64,000 bases of DNA from DATFVJ01 sp963826515 (GCA_963826515.1 CAWGXI010000011.1:1-64000), one strand, 5' to 3'. Counted from the stretch's first letter, positions 25,417 to 35,064 are shown. The notes: a model not told the origin generated them from the letters alone. Made by a program: numbers and translations.

Positions 25417-25431
25417 ACGACACTGTGTAGT
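25417..25431. promoter_or_regulatory. Operator 2 of the ctaG-sco1 pair
   Basis: ACGACAC-T-GTGTAGT, one arm mismatch from a perfect dyad, lies 11 bases before the sco1 ATG. A TAGTTT -10-like hexamer overlaps its right edge. It mirrors operator 1 in both sequence and distance to the start codon. Confidence 0.6.
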
Positions 25432-25442
25432 AGTTTCGGGGC

Positions 25443-26264
25443 ATGACCGAGCGCTCCCACTCGTCAGGGACACCGGCCTCGGCCGATTGCGGAATCCGGC
25501 GGCGGATGGCCGCTTGGCGCGGCCTGATCGCATGCCTGGCAGGCGCGGCCCTGCTCGCCGGGTGCGGCACCAGCAAGCCCGGACCGCCGCCCGCGTCAGC
25601 CGGAACAGCGGTGGACGGGCAAGTTCCCGCCGCCATCGCCAACGCGCCGCTGACCGATGACACCGGCCACGCCACCAGCCTGGCCGCCTACCGGGGAAAG
25701 ATCGTAGTCCTCACCGACTTCCTCACCCTCTGCCAGGACGTCTGCCCCCTCACCTCCGCCAATTTCGCCCAGATGGACAGGGCCGTGGCCGCCGCCCACC
25801 TGCAGGGCCAGGTCCAGCTCATCGAGCTCACCGTGGACCCCCAGCGTGACACCCCGGCCCGCCTGCACGCGTACCGCAAGCTGTTCAACGCCCCGCCGAA
25901 CTGGGCACTGCTCACCGCCAGCCCCCAGGTGATCACCCGGGTATGGAAATACTTCGGGGCCTGGTACCAGCAGGAAGACGAGGACTCACCTGCCGGGATC
26001 GACTGGTGGACCGGGAAACCGCTCACCTACGACGTCGACCACCAAGACATCCTCATCTTCCTCGACAGCAACGGCCATGAGCGCTTCCTCATCCAAGGGC
26101 CGCCCAACACCCAACACCACCTCCCGCCCGCCAAGCTCGACCAGTTCCTCAACGACCTCGGCCGCACCCACCTCAACCACCCGGCCGCTGATGCCTGGGC
26201 CGTGCCCCAAGCGCTGCAACCCCTCTCCTGGCTCACCGGCGTGAACCTGCACGCCCAGTCATAA
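25443..26264 (+). CDS. SCO1/SenC copper chaperone lipoprotein
   Basis: The N-terminal signal ends in a lipobox (AALLAGC), anchoring a thioredoxin-fold domain outside the membrane. LTDFLTLCQDVCPLTSANF holds the CxxxC copper ligands near residue 97. IELTVDPQRDTPARLHAYRKLF is the family centre, and YDVDHQDILIFLD near residue 199 supplies the third (His) ligand. It would deliver Cu(I) to cytochrome oxidase subunit II. The protein is longer than typical Sco1 because of a 40-residue C-terminal extension (HLNHPAADAWAVPQ...). Divergent with ctaG and apparently co-regulated. Confidence 0.9.
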   Translation: MTERSHSSGTPASADCGIRRRMAAWRGLIACLAGAALLAGCGTSKPGPPPASAGTAVDGQVPAAIANAPLTDDTGHATSLAAYRGKIVVLTDFLTLCQDVCPLTSANFAQMDRAVAAAHLQGQVQLIELTVDPQRDTPARLHAYRKLFNAPPNWALLTASPQVITRVWKYFGAWYQQEDEDSPAGIDWWTGKPLTYDVDHQDILIFLDSNGHERFLIQGPPNTQHHLPPAKLDQFLNDLGRTHLNHPAADAWAVPQALQPLSWLTGVNLHAQS

Positions 26265-26334
26265 CCGACCTGCCAGTTTCAAGCGCCAGGCAGTTCGGTC
26301 AGACTCCGGTCTGCCCGCCAGCGGCGCTGGCCAA

Positions 26335-27110
26335 TAAGGAAGCTCTCACCGCTCGAAACGCTGTCTGATGCGTCCCGGGCGCTGCTCGGCGTCACCGGCA
26401 CCGTCACCAGCCATCGCAGGTTCCTAGCCGCCTACCGCCGGGTGCGTTACTGCTTCCACGCGATCTGCTTCACTGCTGACCCGTCGGCGCTGCCGAAAAA
26501 CCGGCGCCTGACCGAAGATGACCTCACCGCCCGCACCAGGAAGATCACCCCAGCCCAGGCCCAGTCCGCCCGGGACCGGCTGGAGGCGCTTGTCAATGCG
26601 CTGCTGGAAACCAGCGCCGCCGTCCTCACCGACGAAGAACGCGCCGCGTCCGGCGGCTGCACCGGCCTGGACACCACCCCCGTGCCGCTGTTTTCCCGCG
26701 GCCCGTCCAAACGCACCGGCCGGTGCGCCAGCGACCCCGACGGCGGCTGGTACGTCCGCGAAGGCGACCACCGCGAACACGAAGACGACAAAGGCAAGCC
26801 GCTGCGCAAGCTCGCCCGGGCGCTGGAGGCAACCATCGCCACCACCGCCCGGCCCCCCGGCGCCGAACCCACCTGCCCGAACCTGGCCATCGGCGCGGCG
26901 CTGGCCCGGCCCGGCGAAGACCCCGGCGGCACCGGCGCCCGGGTCCTGGCCTCCGTCGCCGCCCGCGGCCACAAAACCGGGTGGCCCAGCTACGACCGCG
27001 CCTGCACCCAGGCGCTCCCCGAGCGCTTCCACCTGCTGTCCGCGCGCTCGGCTACCAGCCCGTCATGGACTACCGGGTAGACCAGCCCGGCATCCAGGCA
27101 AACACCGGCG
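26335..27110 (+). pseudogene. Transposase remnant
   Basis: A continuous transposase-like protein (LSPLETLSDASRALLGVTGT... RLTEDDLTARTRKITPAQAQSARDRLEALV... GLDTTPVPLFSRGPSKRTGRC...) runs in one frame to about 27040 and then in another (RALGYQPVMDYRVDQPGIQAN) to about 27110. GLDTTPVPLF looks like the first catalytic Asp region and HKTGWPSYDRACTQALPERFH the second. Both ends are missing and the frame is broken, so it is inactive. I recognise the pattern from actinobacterial IS proteins but cannot name the family safely. It lies immediately beside tRNA-Leu. Confidence 0.65.
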
Positions 27111-27221
27111 GAGCGACGCAGCGACCCGCGCCGGTGTCAGACCCCGGCGCCATACTCAAAAAACAGGCCACCGCCAGAGTTCTGTCGGTCTGAGACCGGC
27201 AATTCTGTCGGTAACCCTGCG

Positions 27222-27304
27222 TGGGCGAGGAGGGATTTGAACCCTCACGTCCTTGCGGACACACGGACCTGAACCGTGCGCGTCTGCCATTCCGCCACCC
27301 GCCC
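27222..27304 (-). tRNA. tRNA-Leu (anticodon CAG)
   Basis: Read on the minus strand, GGGCGGG pairs with CTCGCCC (one G-U). The anticodon loop reads TTCAGGT, there is a long variable arm typical of leucine tRNA, and the T-loop reads GGTTCAAATCC. The discriminator is A and CCA is not encoded. Its place just upstream of fhaA is conserved in many actinobacteria. Confidence 0.95.
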
Positions 27305-27389
27305 TGGGCAGTGAGCTAGATTAGCACGTCGCCGCAGCACGCCACCCCGCCGATACGATCGTAGACGAAGAGGGGAGGGAGGTGCCTCG

Positions 27390-28157
27390 TTGGGAGTTCT
27401 GCAGCGCTTCGAACGCCGCCTGGAAGGCATGGTCGAAGGGGCGTTCGCGCGTGCCTTTAAGTCCGAGCTGCAACCGGTCGAGATCGCCAGTGCGGTGCAG
27501 CGTGAGATGGACGATCGTGCTGCCATTGTCGCGCAGGGCCGCACGCTGGTGCCGAACGACTTCGTGGTGGAGCTTGCCGAGACAGACAATGATCGGCTGG
27601 CGGTTTACGCGGGCAGCCTCGGCGTCGAGCTCGCCAACCTGGCACGTGACTACGCCAAGGAGCAGGGCTACTCATTCGTCGGACCGGTCCGCATGCGCTT
27701 CCAGGGCGTGCCCGAGCTGACAACGGGAACCTTCCGGATCCGTTCTGGGGTAATCCGCGGAAGCACCGTCGAAGGCGGCGAGATCCGTCAGCCCGTCAGT
27801 GACCTGCCGCGGGCTTACGGCGGCTTCGCCGGTCACCCGCGCCTGGTCGTGTCCGGCGGCGGCGTGTCGGTGGATGGCGCCGCACAGGACGGTGAACAGC
27901 GGACCTACGAACTAGCCACCCCTGTCACTTTGCTCGGCAGGGGTACCGACTGCGACCTGCGGCTGGTAGACCCAGGTGTGTCGCGGCACCATGCCGAGCT
28001 TCGGGTCGAGGATGGCGATGTCGTAGTGGTGGACCTTGGCTCAACTAACGGTACGTTCGTCAATGGCCAGCCCATCAGGCGCGCATCATTGACCGATGGC
28101 TCGCGGGTGACGATCGGCCGCACGACGCTCACCTTCCGCGCCGACCCGCCGCATTGA
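27390..28157 (+). CDS. fhaA: FHA-domain protein FhaA (DUF3662 + FHA)
   Basis: The 255-residue protein has an N-terminal DUF3662 domain (residues 1-115: LQRFERRLEGMVEGAFARAFKSELQPVEIASAVQREMDD) and a C-terminal FHA domain (about 170-253: TLLGRGTDCDLRLVDPGVSRHHAELRV, DLGSTNGTFVNGQPI). FHA binds phosphothreonine on kinase targets. In mycobacteria FhaA binds phosphorylated PknB and regulates MviN at the septum. The central linker is shorter than in M. tuberculosis. TTG start at 27390 with GGGGAGGGAGG upstream. It is first in the wall-growth cluster. Confidence 0.95.
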   Translation: MGVLQRFERRLEGMVEGAFARAFKSELQPVEIASAVQREMDDRAAIVAQGRTLVPNDFVVELAETDNDRLAVYAGSLGVELANLARDYAKEQGYSFVGPVRMRFQGVPELTTGTFRIRSGVIRGSTVEGGEIRQPVSDLPRAYGGFAGHPRLVVSGGGVSVDGAAQDGEQRTYELATPVTLLGRGTDCDLRLVDPGVSRHHAELRVEDGDVVVVDLGSTNGTFVNGQPIRRASLTDGSRVTIGRTTLTFRADPPH

Positions 28158-28263
28158 CGGCATGCATGCGCCCGCTAGAAGAATTGCCGACAGCGATCCC
28201 AGTAGCGCGACCAACAGCAAAGCACCAGCCTGACGCCGGACCAACTCAAGGATGCATCGCCCG

Positions 28264-28737
28264 ATGAACGAGCTCACCCTCACTCTCATCCGGCTGGCGT
28301 TCCTGGCTGTCCTCTGGCTGTTCGTGATCGCCGCCGTCGGCGTCGTGCGGACCGATATGTTCGGCCAGTCGTCGAGCTCGAGAAAAGCGGCCCGCCAGCG
28401 GCAGCAAACCCAGCGGCCACCGAGGCAGCCGCGCGGTAAGCGGGGGGTACCCGGGCATGTCGTGGTCACGCAGGGTCCGCTCGCCGGTGCCACCCTGGGC
28501 CTAAATGATCAGCAGATCACCCTCGGCCGGGCCAATGATGCCACGCTAGTGCTCAACGATGACTACGCTTCGAGCCGACATGCCCGGCTATTCCCACAAG
28601 ACGGCCAGTGGATCGTTGAAGACCTCGGTTCGACCAACGGGACCTACCTCGACCGTCAGAAAGTTACCCGGCCGACACCCGTGCCGGTCGGCGTGCCGAT
28701 CAGGATCGGCAAGACGGTTCTGGAACTGCGCAGATGA
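28264..28737 (+). CDS. fhaB: FHA-domain protein FhaB/FipA
   Basis: This small membrane-anchored FHA protein has one N-terminal helix (LIRLAFLAVLWLFVIAAVGVV), a basic Q/P-rich linker, then FHA (ITLGRANDATLVLNDDYASSRHARLF, DLGSTNGTYLDRQKV). In mycobacteria the equivalent (FipA) links FtsZ and FtsQ under stress. ATG at 28264 (MNELTLTLIRL) is preferred to 28252. Its stop overlaps the pstP start by four bases. Confidence 0.95.
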   Translation: MNELTLTLIRLAFLAVLWLFVIAAVGVVRTDMFGQSSSSRKAARQRQQTQRPPRQPRGKRGVPGHVVVTQGPLAGATLGLNDQQITLGRANDATLVLNDDYASSRHARLFPQDGQWIVEDLGSTNGTYLDRQKVTRPTPVPVGVPIRIGKTVLELRR

Positions 28738-30212
28738 CACTTGCACTCCGATACGCGGTCCGCTCTGACGTCGGGCTCCTGCGGGAGGGAAACGAGGATT
28801 CGGCGTACGCGGGCCCGCGACTGCTCGCCGTCGCTGACGGGATGGGCGGACACGCCGCGGGTGAGGTAGCGAGCGCGGTGGCCATTTCCGCCCTCGCGCG
28901 CCTCGACGATGACACGCCGGGCACCGATCTCGCCGATGCGCTCGGGCGGGCGGTCCGCGAAGCCAACACGACGCTGCATCAGATGGTCATAGCCAATCCC
29001 GCGTTGGACGGAATGGGCACCACGCTCACCGCGATGCTCTGGTCGGGACCCCGGATGGCGCTCTGCCATATCGGCGACTCGCGCGCTTACCTGCTACGCG
29101 ATGGCGAGCTCTATCAGATAACCCACGACCACACCCTCGTGCAGCGGTTGCAGGACGAGGGCCGCATCAGCCCTGACGAGGCAGCGACCCACCCGCAGCG
29201 TTCGCTGATCCTGCGCGCCCTCGATGGCAGGAGCGAGGCCGAGCCCGACGTGTCGCTCCGGGAGGCGAAGATCGGGGACCGCTACCTGCTCTGCTCGGAT
29301 GGGCTTTCCAGCGTGGTGAGCGCGGAAACCTTGCACCGGACGCTCAGCACGGCCACCGAGCCCGACCAGGCCGTGATCCAGCTGGTCGAACTCGCCAACC
29401 GCGGTGGTGGCCCAGACAACATCACTTGCATCGTCGCCGATGTGGTGGACAGCGCCACAGCCAGGCTCGCGCCGACCGACGTCGCGGTTATCGCAGGCGC
29501 CGCCTCCAACGGCAGGGGCATGCCGCCGCAGCCAATGGCCCGGCCCGATACCCCGGCGGGCCGCGCCAACGCGCTCACCCACACCGCGCCGCAGCCAGCC
29601 GTCCCGCCCGGCCTTCTGGATAGCGGTAACGGCAACGGTGACGGCAATGCGAGGCCAACGGCCGAAGATGAGGAGGGCGGCCCGGCTGAGCGGTCGCGGC
29701 GGCGCTGGCCCATTGTCACCACCATCCTCATCTTGTTGTTCGCCGTCATCGCGGGCGGCGGTTTCGCCGCCTGGCGCTATTCGCAGAGCCAGTACTACGT
29801 GGCGGCGGACGGCGGCAAGGTCGCGGTCTTCCGTGGTATCAACCAGAAGGTCGCGGGCCTGAGCCTGTCCTCTGTCTACGAGCGCACCGGCATCCCGCTC
29901 GCGGCGGTACCGCAGGATGACCGGACGCGGATTGCTGCCGCGATATCCGCGACCGGCCTCGCCGACGCCCGCAGCATCGTCACCCGGATCGACGGCGAGG
30001 TGCGTGACTGCGAGGCGGCGCAGGCGAAGCTGGCGGTGTGGCAGAACGAAGTGGCCCATTGGCCCAAGCCCGCGAAGGGCGTGATCGGGAAGCCTAAGCC
30101 GCCGCGGCCCCCCGTTCCACCGGCCTGCCCGCCCGCTACCGCCAACGTTGCGGGCGCGACTTCGACGGGCACCCAGCCGCCCGCCACGCCAACAGCGGGA
30201 GGAACGCCATGA
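28734..30212 (+). CDS. pstP: PP2C-type Ser/Thr phosphatase PstP
   Basis: The phosphatase domain (residues 1-235) carries LREGNEDSAYAGPRLLAVADGMGGHAAGEVAS with the metal-binding Asp residues, MGTTLTAML, LLCSDGLSSVVS and GGGPDNITCIVADV. A juxtamembrane acidic/P-rich linker, one helix (WPIVTTILILLFAVIAGGGF) and an extracytoplasmic domain of about 150 residues ending in a P/A/T-rich tail follow. It dephosphorylates PknA and PknB and their substrates. It overlaps fhaB and rodA by four bases on each side (ATGA). Confidence 0.95.
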   Translation: MTLALRYAVRSDVGLLREGNEDSAYAGPRLLAVADGMGGHAAGEVASAVAISALARLDDDTPGTDLADALGRAVREANTTLHQMVIANPALDGMGTTLTAMLWSGPRMALCHIGDSRAYLLRDGELYQITHDHTLVQRLQDEGRISPDEAATHPQRSLILRALDGRSEAEPDVSLREAKIGDRYLLCSDGLSSVVSAETLHRTLSTATEPDQAVIQLVELANRGGGPDNITCIVADVVDSATARLAPTDVAVIAGAASNGRGMPPQPMARPDTPAGRANALTHTAPQPAVPPGLLDSGNGNGDGNARPTAEDEEGGPAERSRRRWPIVTTILILLFAVIAGGGFAAWRYSQSQYYVAADGGKVAVFRGINQKVAGLSLSSVYERTGIPLAAVPQDDRTRIAAAISATGLADARSIVTRIDGEVRDCEAAQAKLAVWQNEVAHWPKPAKGVIGKPKPPRPPVPPACPPATANVAGATSTGTQPPATPTAGGTP

Positions 30213-31663
30213 GCGCCGGGGCAGAGGTGGCGTCCGCAGGGGGCGGCATGGCGGCCACGCCGATGCTGCGCAAGCGCCGCCGCACCGAGATGGTCATGCT
30301 CGCATTCGCCGTGCTCGTCACGTTCTTCGCCTATGCGAACGTGGGGTTCGGGGTCAGCGGCAAGCTGCCCTCAGGCGCGTTCGGCTACGGCATCGCGTTC
30401 GCTGGCTTGCTGCTCGCGGCTCACCTGGCCGTGCGCAGGTTCGCGCCGTGGGGTGATCCGCTGATGCTGCCCCTCGCCGCGATACTCAACGGTCTCGGCC
30501 TCGTGATGATTCACCGGCTTCAGCTGGCCAGCCAGGCCGGCCTGATGCCGGGCAACACCCTCGCCGCGTCCGCGACTACCACGCAGCTCATATGGACCGG
30601 GCTCGGCATCGTGGGGTTCATCGTCGTGCTCGTCGCCGTCCGCGAGATCCGGGTCCTGCAGCGTTACACGTACACACTCGGCATCGCCGGGCTGATCATG
30701 CTCGCCATCCCCGCGCTGCTGCCGAGTTCGATGAGCGCGATCAACGGCGCCAAGGTGTGGATCATCGTCGGCGGCTTCTCCATCCAGCCTGGCGAGTTCG
30801 CGAAGCTGGCACTGGCGATCTTCTTCGCCGGTTATCTGGTCGTCAAGCGCGATGTGCTTGCGCTCGCAGGCCGGCGGGTCCTCGGCATTGACCTGCCACG
30901 GGCGCGCGACCTCGGCCCAGTGCTCGTCGCCTGGGCCGCCAGCTTGATGATCCTGATCTTCGAGTCCGACATCGGCACGTCCGCGATGTTTTTCGGCTTG
31001 TTCATTGCCATGATCTACATCGCCACCCAGCGGACTTCGTGGCTGCTCATCGGCGTGGCCCTGTTCGTGGTCGGCGTGCTGGTGACGGCAGCGCTCTTTA
31101 CCCACGTCGGTGCGCGCTTCGAGATCTGGAGGCACACCTTCACCGCTGCGAATATCAACTGCAATCCGGCGACCCAGACCAACTGCGCGCCCTCGTACCA
31201 GCTCGCGCAGGGTGTCTACGGGATGGGTTCTGGGGGAGTCGTGGGCAGGGGATGGGGCCAGGGCCAGCCATATCTGACGCCGCTCGCGCAGAGCGACTTC
31301 ACAATTTCATCCTTCGGTGAGGAGCTTGGCCTGACCGGGCTGATGGCGATCCTGCTCATCTACGGGCTGATCGTGCAGCGCGGGCTGCGCGCGGCGCTAA
31401 CCGTCCGCGACCCGTTCTCCAAGCTGCTCGCAGGCGGCCTGTCCTTCGTGCTCGGCCTCCAGGTGTTCGTTATTGTCGGCGGGGTCACAAGGCTTATCCC
31501 GCTCACCGGTATCACCACACCCTTCCTGTCGCAGGGCGGTTCCTCGCTGGTGGCAAGCTGGCTGCTGATCGCGATCCTGATGCGGATCAGCGACAGCGCA
31601 CGCCGCCCACCACCGCAGCCGATCCAGGAAGAGGGGATGACCCAGGTGGTGAGGGTCACGTGA
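30209..31663 (+). CDS. rodA: SEDS peptidoglycan polymerase RodA/FtsW
   Basis: The 484-residue membrane protein has about ten to twelve helices. INGAKVWIIVGGFSIQPGEFAKLALAIFFAGYL is the SEDS core with the catalytic-loop region, LILIFESDIGTSAMFFGLFIAMIYIA holds the conserved Asp, and SDFTISSFGEELGLTG and GITTPFLSQGGSSLVASW are family signatures. SEDS proteins polymerise lipid II; the partner transpeptidase is the next gene. The extracytoplasmic loop (HTFTAANINCNPATQTNCAPSYQLAQ) contains two Cys. Coupled by 4-nt overlaps to pstP and pbpA. Confidence 0.95.
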   Translation: MSAGAEVASAGGGMAATPMLRKRRRTEMVMLAFAVLVTFFAYANVGFGVSGKLPSGAFGYGIAFAGLLLAAHLAVRRFAPWGDPLMLPLAAILNGLGLVMIHRLQLASQAGLMPGNTLAASATTTQLIWTGLGIVGFIVVLVAVREIRVLQRYTYTLGIAGLIMLAIPALLPSSMSAINGAKVWIIVGGFSIQPGEFAKLALAIFFAGYLVVKRDVLALAGRRVLGIDLPRARDLGPVLVAWAASLMILIFESDIGTSAMFFGLFIAMIYIATQRTSWLLIGVALFVVGVLVTAALFTHVGARFEIWRHTFTAANINCNPATQTNCAPSYQLAQGVYGMGSGGVVGRGWGQGQPYLTPLAQSDFTISSFGEELGLTGLMAILLIYGLIVQRGLRAALTVRDPFSKLLAGGLSFVLGLQVFVIVGGVTRLIPLTGITTPFLSQGGSSLVASWLLIAILMRISDSARRPPPQPIQEEGMTQVVRVT

Positions 31664-33132
31664 ATCGAGCGCTGCGCCGCATTTCGATCGCTAGCCTGGT
31701 GATGTTCGCCTTGCTACTGCTGAACGTCAACTATCTGCAGGCTTTCCAGGCCGACAGCCTGACGAGCAAGCCGTCGAATGTGCGCGCGTTCGAGCAGCAG
31801 TTCCAGCAGCAGCGCGGCCAGATCGTCGCGGCCGACGGCACCGTCCTGGCGAAGTCCGTGCCGACCAAGAATGTGATCTACAAGTTCCAGCGGCAGTACC
31901 CGCACGGCCGCGAATACGCCCCGGTCACCGGCTACGACTCCATCTTCGGGGCGAGCGGGCTCGAGCTTACCGAGGATAAGCTGCTTTCCGGCAACGACCC
32001 GAAATTGCTGGTCCGCAACTTCGTGAACCTGATCACCGGCAAGAAGCCGCAGGGGGCCCAGGTCGTCACCACGATTGATCCCAAGACGCAGACCGCGGCC
32101 TACAAGAACCTGCTCGCTACAGGCTTGTCGGGAGGCGTCGTCGCATTGGACCCGAAGACGGGCGCGATACTCGCCCTCGCGTCAGTGCCGACCTTTGACC
32201 CGAACAGCTACGCGACGTTCAGCGGCACAAAGCTCGACAAGATCGACGCCGCCTACCGTAAGAGCCCGGCGCAACCCCTGCTCAACCGTGCGATCAACGA
32301 GACCTACCCACCGGGTTCCACTTTCAAGGTAGTGACGAGCTCCGCGCTGTTCTCCTCGGGCAAGTTCACGCCGGACACGGTGGTGAACGCGCCGACGGTG
32401 CTCAAGCTGCCCGGCAGCACCGCGACGTTGATCAACTTCGACGGGGAGGCCTGCGGGTCGGGCAATGTACCGATCATTTACGCGTTCACCGTGTCGTGTA
32501 ATACCGCTTTCGGCGGCCTCGGCATGAAGATCGGCGGCCCAGCCCTGCATGATCAGGCGAACAAGTTCGGCATGAACGACCCGAACCTGACGATCCCGCT
32601 ACCCGTGTCAGCAAGTACCACGCCGCTGCTGATTAACGACCCGCCACATGTCGCTCAGTCGGCGATCGGCCAGTTCGACGACACGGTGACGCCGCTGCAG
32701 GAGGCCATGTTCTCCGCGGGAATCGCCAATGGGGGCACGCTCATGAAGCCTTACCTTGTGCAGAAGGTGGAGGCGCAGGACCTGTCCAGCGTCGAGTCGG
32801 CCACGCAGAAGCCGCTTTCCCAGGCAGTGAGCGGTGCGGTGGCCGGTGAGGTGAAGAGAATGATGCTGAGCGTGGTGCAAAACCCGTCTGGGACCGCCCA
32901 TGCCGCCACGGCTGATCTGCAGGCCGCGGGCATCGAGGTCGGAGCGAAGACCGGGACGGCGCAGAATGGGATTAACAACACGGGCTTGGACGATGCCGTT
33001 TTCACCTGCTTCGCACAGTCTGGCAACCAGCAGATCGCAGTCGGCGTCGTGGTTAAGGGGGGCGGTCAGGGCGCGGATGCGGCCGCACCCATAGCCGTGG
33101 CAGTCATCAAGGCGTACCTGGGGCAGCAATGA
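31660..33132 (+). CDS. pbpA: Class B penicillin-binding protein PbpA
   Basis: This monofunctional transpeptidase is 490 residues. One N-terminal membrane anchor (ISIASLVMFALLLLNVNYLQA) and a short dimerisation segment precede the transpeptidase domain, with PGSTFKVVTSSALFSSG (SxxK serine near residue 220), TVSCNTAFGGL (SxN) and AKTGTAQNG (KTG). It cross-links peptidoglycan with RodA. GTG start at 31660 overlaps the rodA stop by four bases, and its stop overlaps pknA the same way. In mycobacteria PbpA is a PknB substrate needed for division. Confidence 0.95.
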   Translation: MNRALRRISIASLVMFALLLLNVNYLQAFQADSLTSKPSNVRAFEQQFQQQRGQIVAADGTVLAKSVPTKNVIYKFQRQYPHGREYAPVTGYDSIFGASGLELTEDKLLSGNDPKLLVRNFVNLITGKKPQGAQVVTTIDPKTQTAAYKNLLATGLSGGVVALDPKTGAILALASVPTFDPNSYATFSGTKLDKIDAAYRKSPAQPLLNRAINETYPPGSTFKVVTSSALFSSGKFTPDTVVNAPTVLKLPGSTATLINFDGEACGSGNVPIIYAFTVSCNTAFGGLGMKIGGPALHDQANKFGMNDPNLTIPLPVSASTTPLLINDPPHVAQSAIGQFDDTVTPLQEAMFSAGIANGGTLMKPYLVQKVEAQDLSSVESATQKPLSQAVSGAVAGEVKRMMLSVVQNPSGTAHAATADLQAAGIEVGAKTGTAQNGINNTGLDDAVFTCFAQSGNQQIAVGVVVKGGGQGADAAAPIAVAVIKAYLGQQ

Positions 33133-35000
33133 GCGGAACCGGTCCAATCAGCGGATCTCCTGTCGGACCCGACGGTCAGGCGGCCGGTGGACATGCCCCA
33201 GACCAGGAGGGACCAGGAGCGACGCGGCACCTGGCCGGCCCCGCTGGCCCGCCGGCCCCGCTGGCGGCTCCGGTCCCGCCGGTCCCGCTGGCCGCTCCGG
33301 TCCCGCCGAATCTGCTGACCCCGACGGCCAGGACCCCACCGACCCCGGTATCCGGGCGAGCAGGCAGCACCTCGCCGATCTGGAGGGTTACGACCCCGCC
33401 GACCCCGCCGACCCCGCACGACCCCGCCAACCCCGGCTCTTATGGCCAGGCACCCGGTGCGTACTCCGCCGGCCCAGGCAGCCCTTACCAAGCCGATGCA
33501 GCGGGCGAGGCAGGCCGGCAGTACTTTGAAGACCCCGATGGCCGGGCGGGCGGCCCAGGTGATCCCGACGGCATGGTGGGCGTTCTGCTCAGCTCCAGGT
33601 ACCGGCTGGAGCAGCGGATTGCGGCGGGCGGCATGGGTGAGGTCTGGCGCGGGACCGACATGGTGCTCGGCCGGCCGGTGGCAGTCAAGCTGCTCAGGCA
33701 CGCCTACATCGGCGACGAGTCGCTGGCGTCACGGTTTCGCGCCGAGGCGCGCTACGCCGCGTCACTGTCTCATCCTGGGATCGCGCAGGTGTTCGACTAC
33801 GGGGAACAGGACACCCGCGCCGCTGGCGGCTCGGGCGGCGGTGCCTACCTCGTCATGGAACTGGTTCCAGGCGAGCCGCTTTCCGCCATCCTCGCCCGCA
33901 CCGGCGGCCTATCCCCCGAGGTGACACTCGACATCATCGGCCAGGCAGCCGGCGCGCTCCAGGCGGCGCACGCGGCCGGCATCGTGCACCGCGACATCAA
34001 GCCGGGCAATCTCCTGGTAACGGCGGATGGCCGGGTGAAGATCACCGACTTCGGCATCGCCAGGGCCGTACAGGCCGCCCAGGCCGGTCACCTGACCCAG
34101 ACCGGAATGGTCATGGGCACCGCGCAGTACGTGTCGCCGGAGCAGGCGAGCGGGCTGCGGGTGACGCACGCGTCCGATGTCTACTCGCTTGGTGTCGTCG
34201 CCTACGAGTGCCTGGCGGGCGCGCCGCCGTTTGCCGCCGATGCCCTGATCGCGCTTGCGCTCGCGCACGTGCGTGAGGTGCCGCCGCCGCTGCCGCCGAG
34301 CGTTCCTCCGCTGGTGAGCGACATGGTGATGCGGATGCTCGCCAAACGGCCTGAGGACAGGCCCGCCAGCGCGCAGGCGGTGGCTGATCGCGCGAATGTC
34401 CTCCGCGACCTGCTGCCCGACACGGCCGGGCCTGGCCTGGCTGACATGGCGTCCGAGGACGCGGCGACGTGGTTCGCGGAAGAGCCGGCGACCAACCCCC
34501 GGTTGCATGACGGCGCCACGACCCGGATACCAATTAATGATCCCGAACGGCGGCCGCGAACGCGACTTCAGCCAGGTCACCGGCGTGCCCTCGTGGTGGC
34601 CGCCCTGAGCGTTGCCATCGTGGCAGTAGGTGGCGTCACCACTGCGCTGATGCTGAACAGTCACCATGCGACGCCCGCCGACGGGCCCGCCACCGCGTCT
34701 GCGAGCGCGAGCCCGCATCCCACTCAATCCGCTCACCACGTCGTGCCGAACACCCCCAGCCAGACCATGCCCGCGGTCGTACCTTTCAGCCCGTCCGCGC
34801 CGCCGCCGCCGAGCCCGACCTTCGCGCCGTCGTCACCGAGCCCGGCCGCCGTCGCAAGCCCGACGCTCACGCCGACTCCCACACCGACTCCCACGCCGAC
34901 ATCACCGGCACCGACATCACCGGCGCCGACATCACCGGCACTGACATCACCGGCGCCGACGTCGAAGGCACAGGCGACGACGCCCCCGTCAACCCCGTAG
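33129..35000 (+). CDS. pknA: Ser/Thr protein kinase PknA-like
   Basis: Kinase domain at about residues 155-420: YRLEQRIAAGGMGEVWRGTD (glycine loop), PVAVKLLRHAY (Lys), IVHRDIKPGNLLVTADG (catalytic loop), KITDFGIARAV (DFG), TAQYVSPEQASG. A helix (ALVVAALSVAIVAVGGVTTALML) and a long proline/threonine/serine-rich extracytoplasmic tail with SPAPT repeats follow; there are no PASTA domains. Unusually, 150 proline/glycine-rich residues precede the kinase, whereas mycobacterial PknA starts almost at its kinase domain. The ATG overlapping the pbpA stop supports the long form. An internal ATG (MVGVLLSSRYRLEQ, about 33573) would give the short form. Confidence 0.93.
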   Translation: MSGTGPISGSPVGPDGQAAGGHAPDQEGPGATRHLAGPAGPPAPLAAPVPPVPLAAPVPPNLLTPTARTPPTPVSGRAGSTSPIWRVTTPPTPPTPHDPANPGSYGQAPGAYSAGPGSPYQADAAGEAGRQYFEDPDGRAGGPGDPDGMVGVLLSSRYRLEQRIAAGGMGEVWRGTDMVLGRPVAVKLLRHAYIGDESLASRFRAEARYAASLSHPGIAQVFDYGEQDTRAAGGSGGGAYLVMELVPGEPLSAILARTGGLSPEVTLDIIGQAAGALQAAHAAGIVHRDIKPGNLLVTADGRVKITDFGIARAVQAAQAGHLTQTGMVMGTAQYVSPEQASGLRVTHASDVYSLGVVAYECLAGAPPFAADALIALALAHVREVPPPLPPSVPPLVSDMVMRMLAKRPEDRPASAQAVADRANVLRDLLPDTAGPGLADMASEDAATWFAEEPATNPRLHDGATTRIPINDPERRPRTRLQPGHRRALVVAALSVAIVAVGGVTTALMLNSHHATPADGPATASASASPHPTQSAHHVVPNTPSQTMPAVVPFSPSAPPPPSPTFAPSSPSPAAVASPTLTPTPTPTPTPTSPAPTSPAPTSPALTSPAPTSKAQATTPPSTP

Positions 35001-35064
35001 GCTCGCGGTGACGCCCGGATCGCAGGGATCGCTGGATGAAGAAGACGCAGGACGTTAAGGATAA

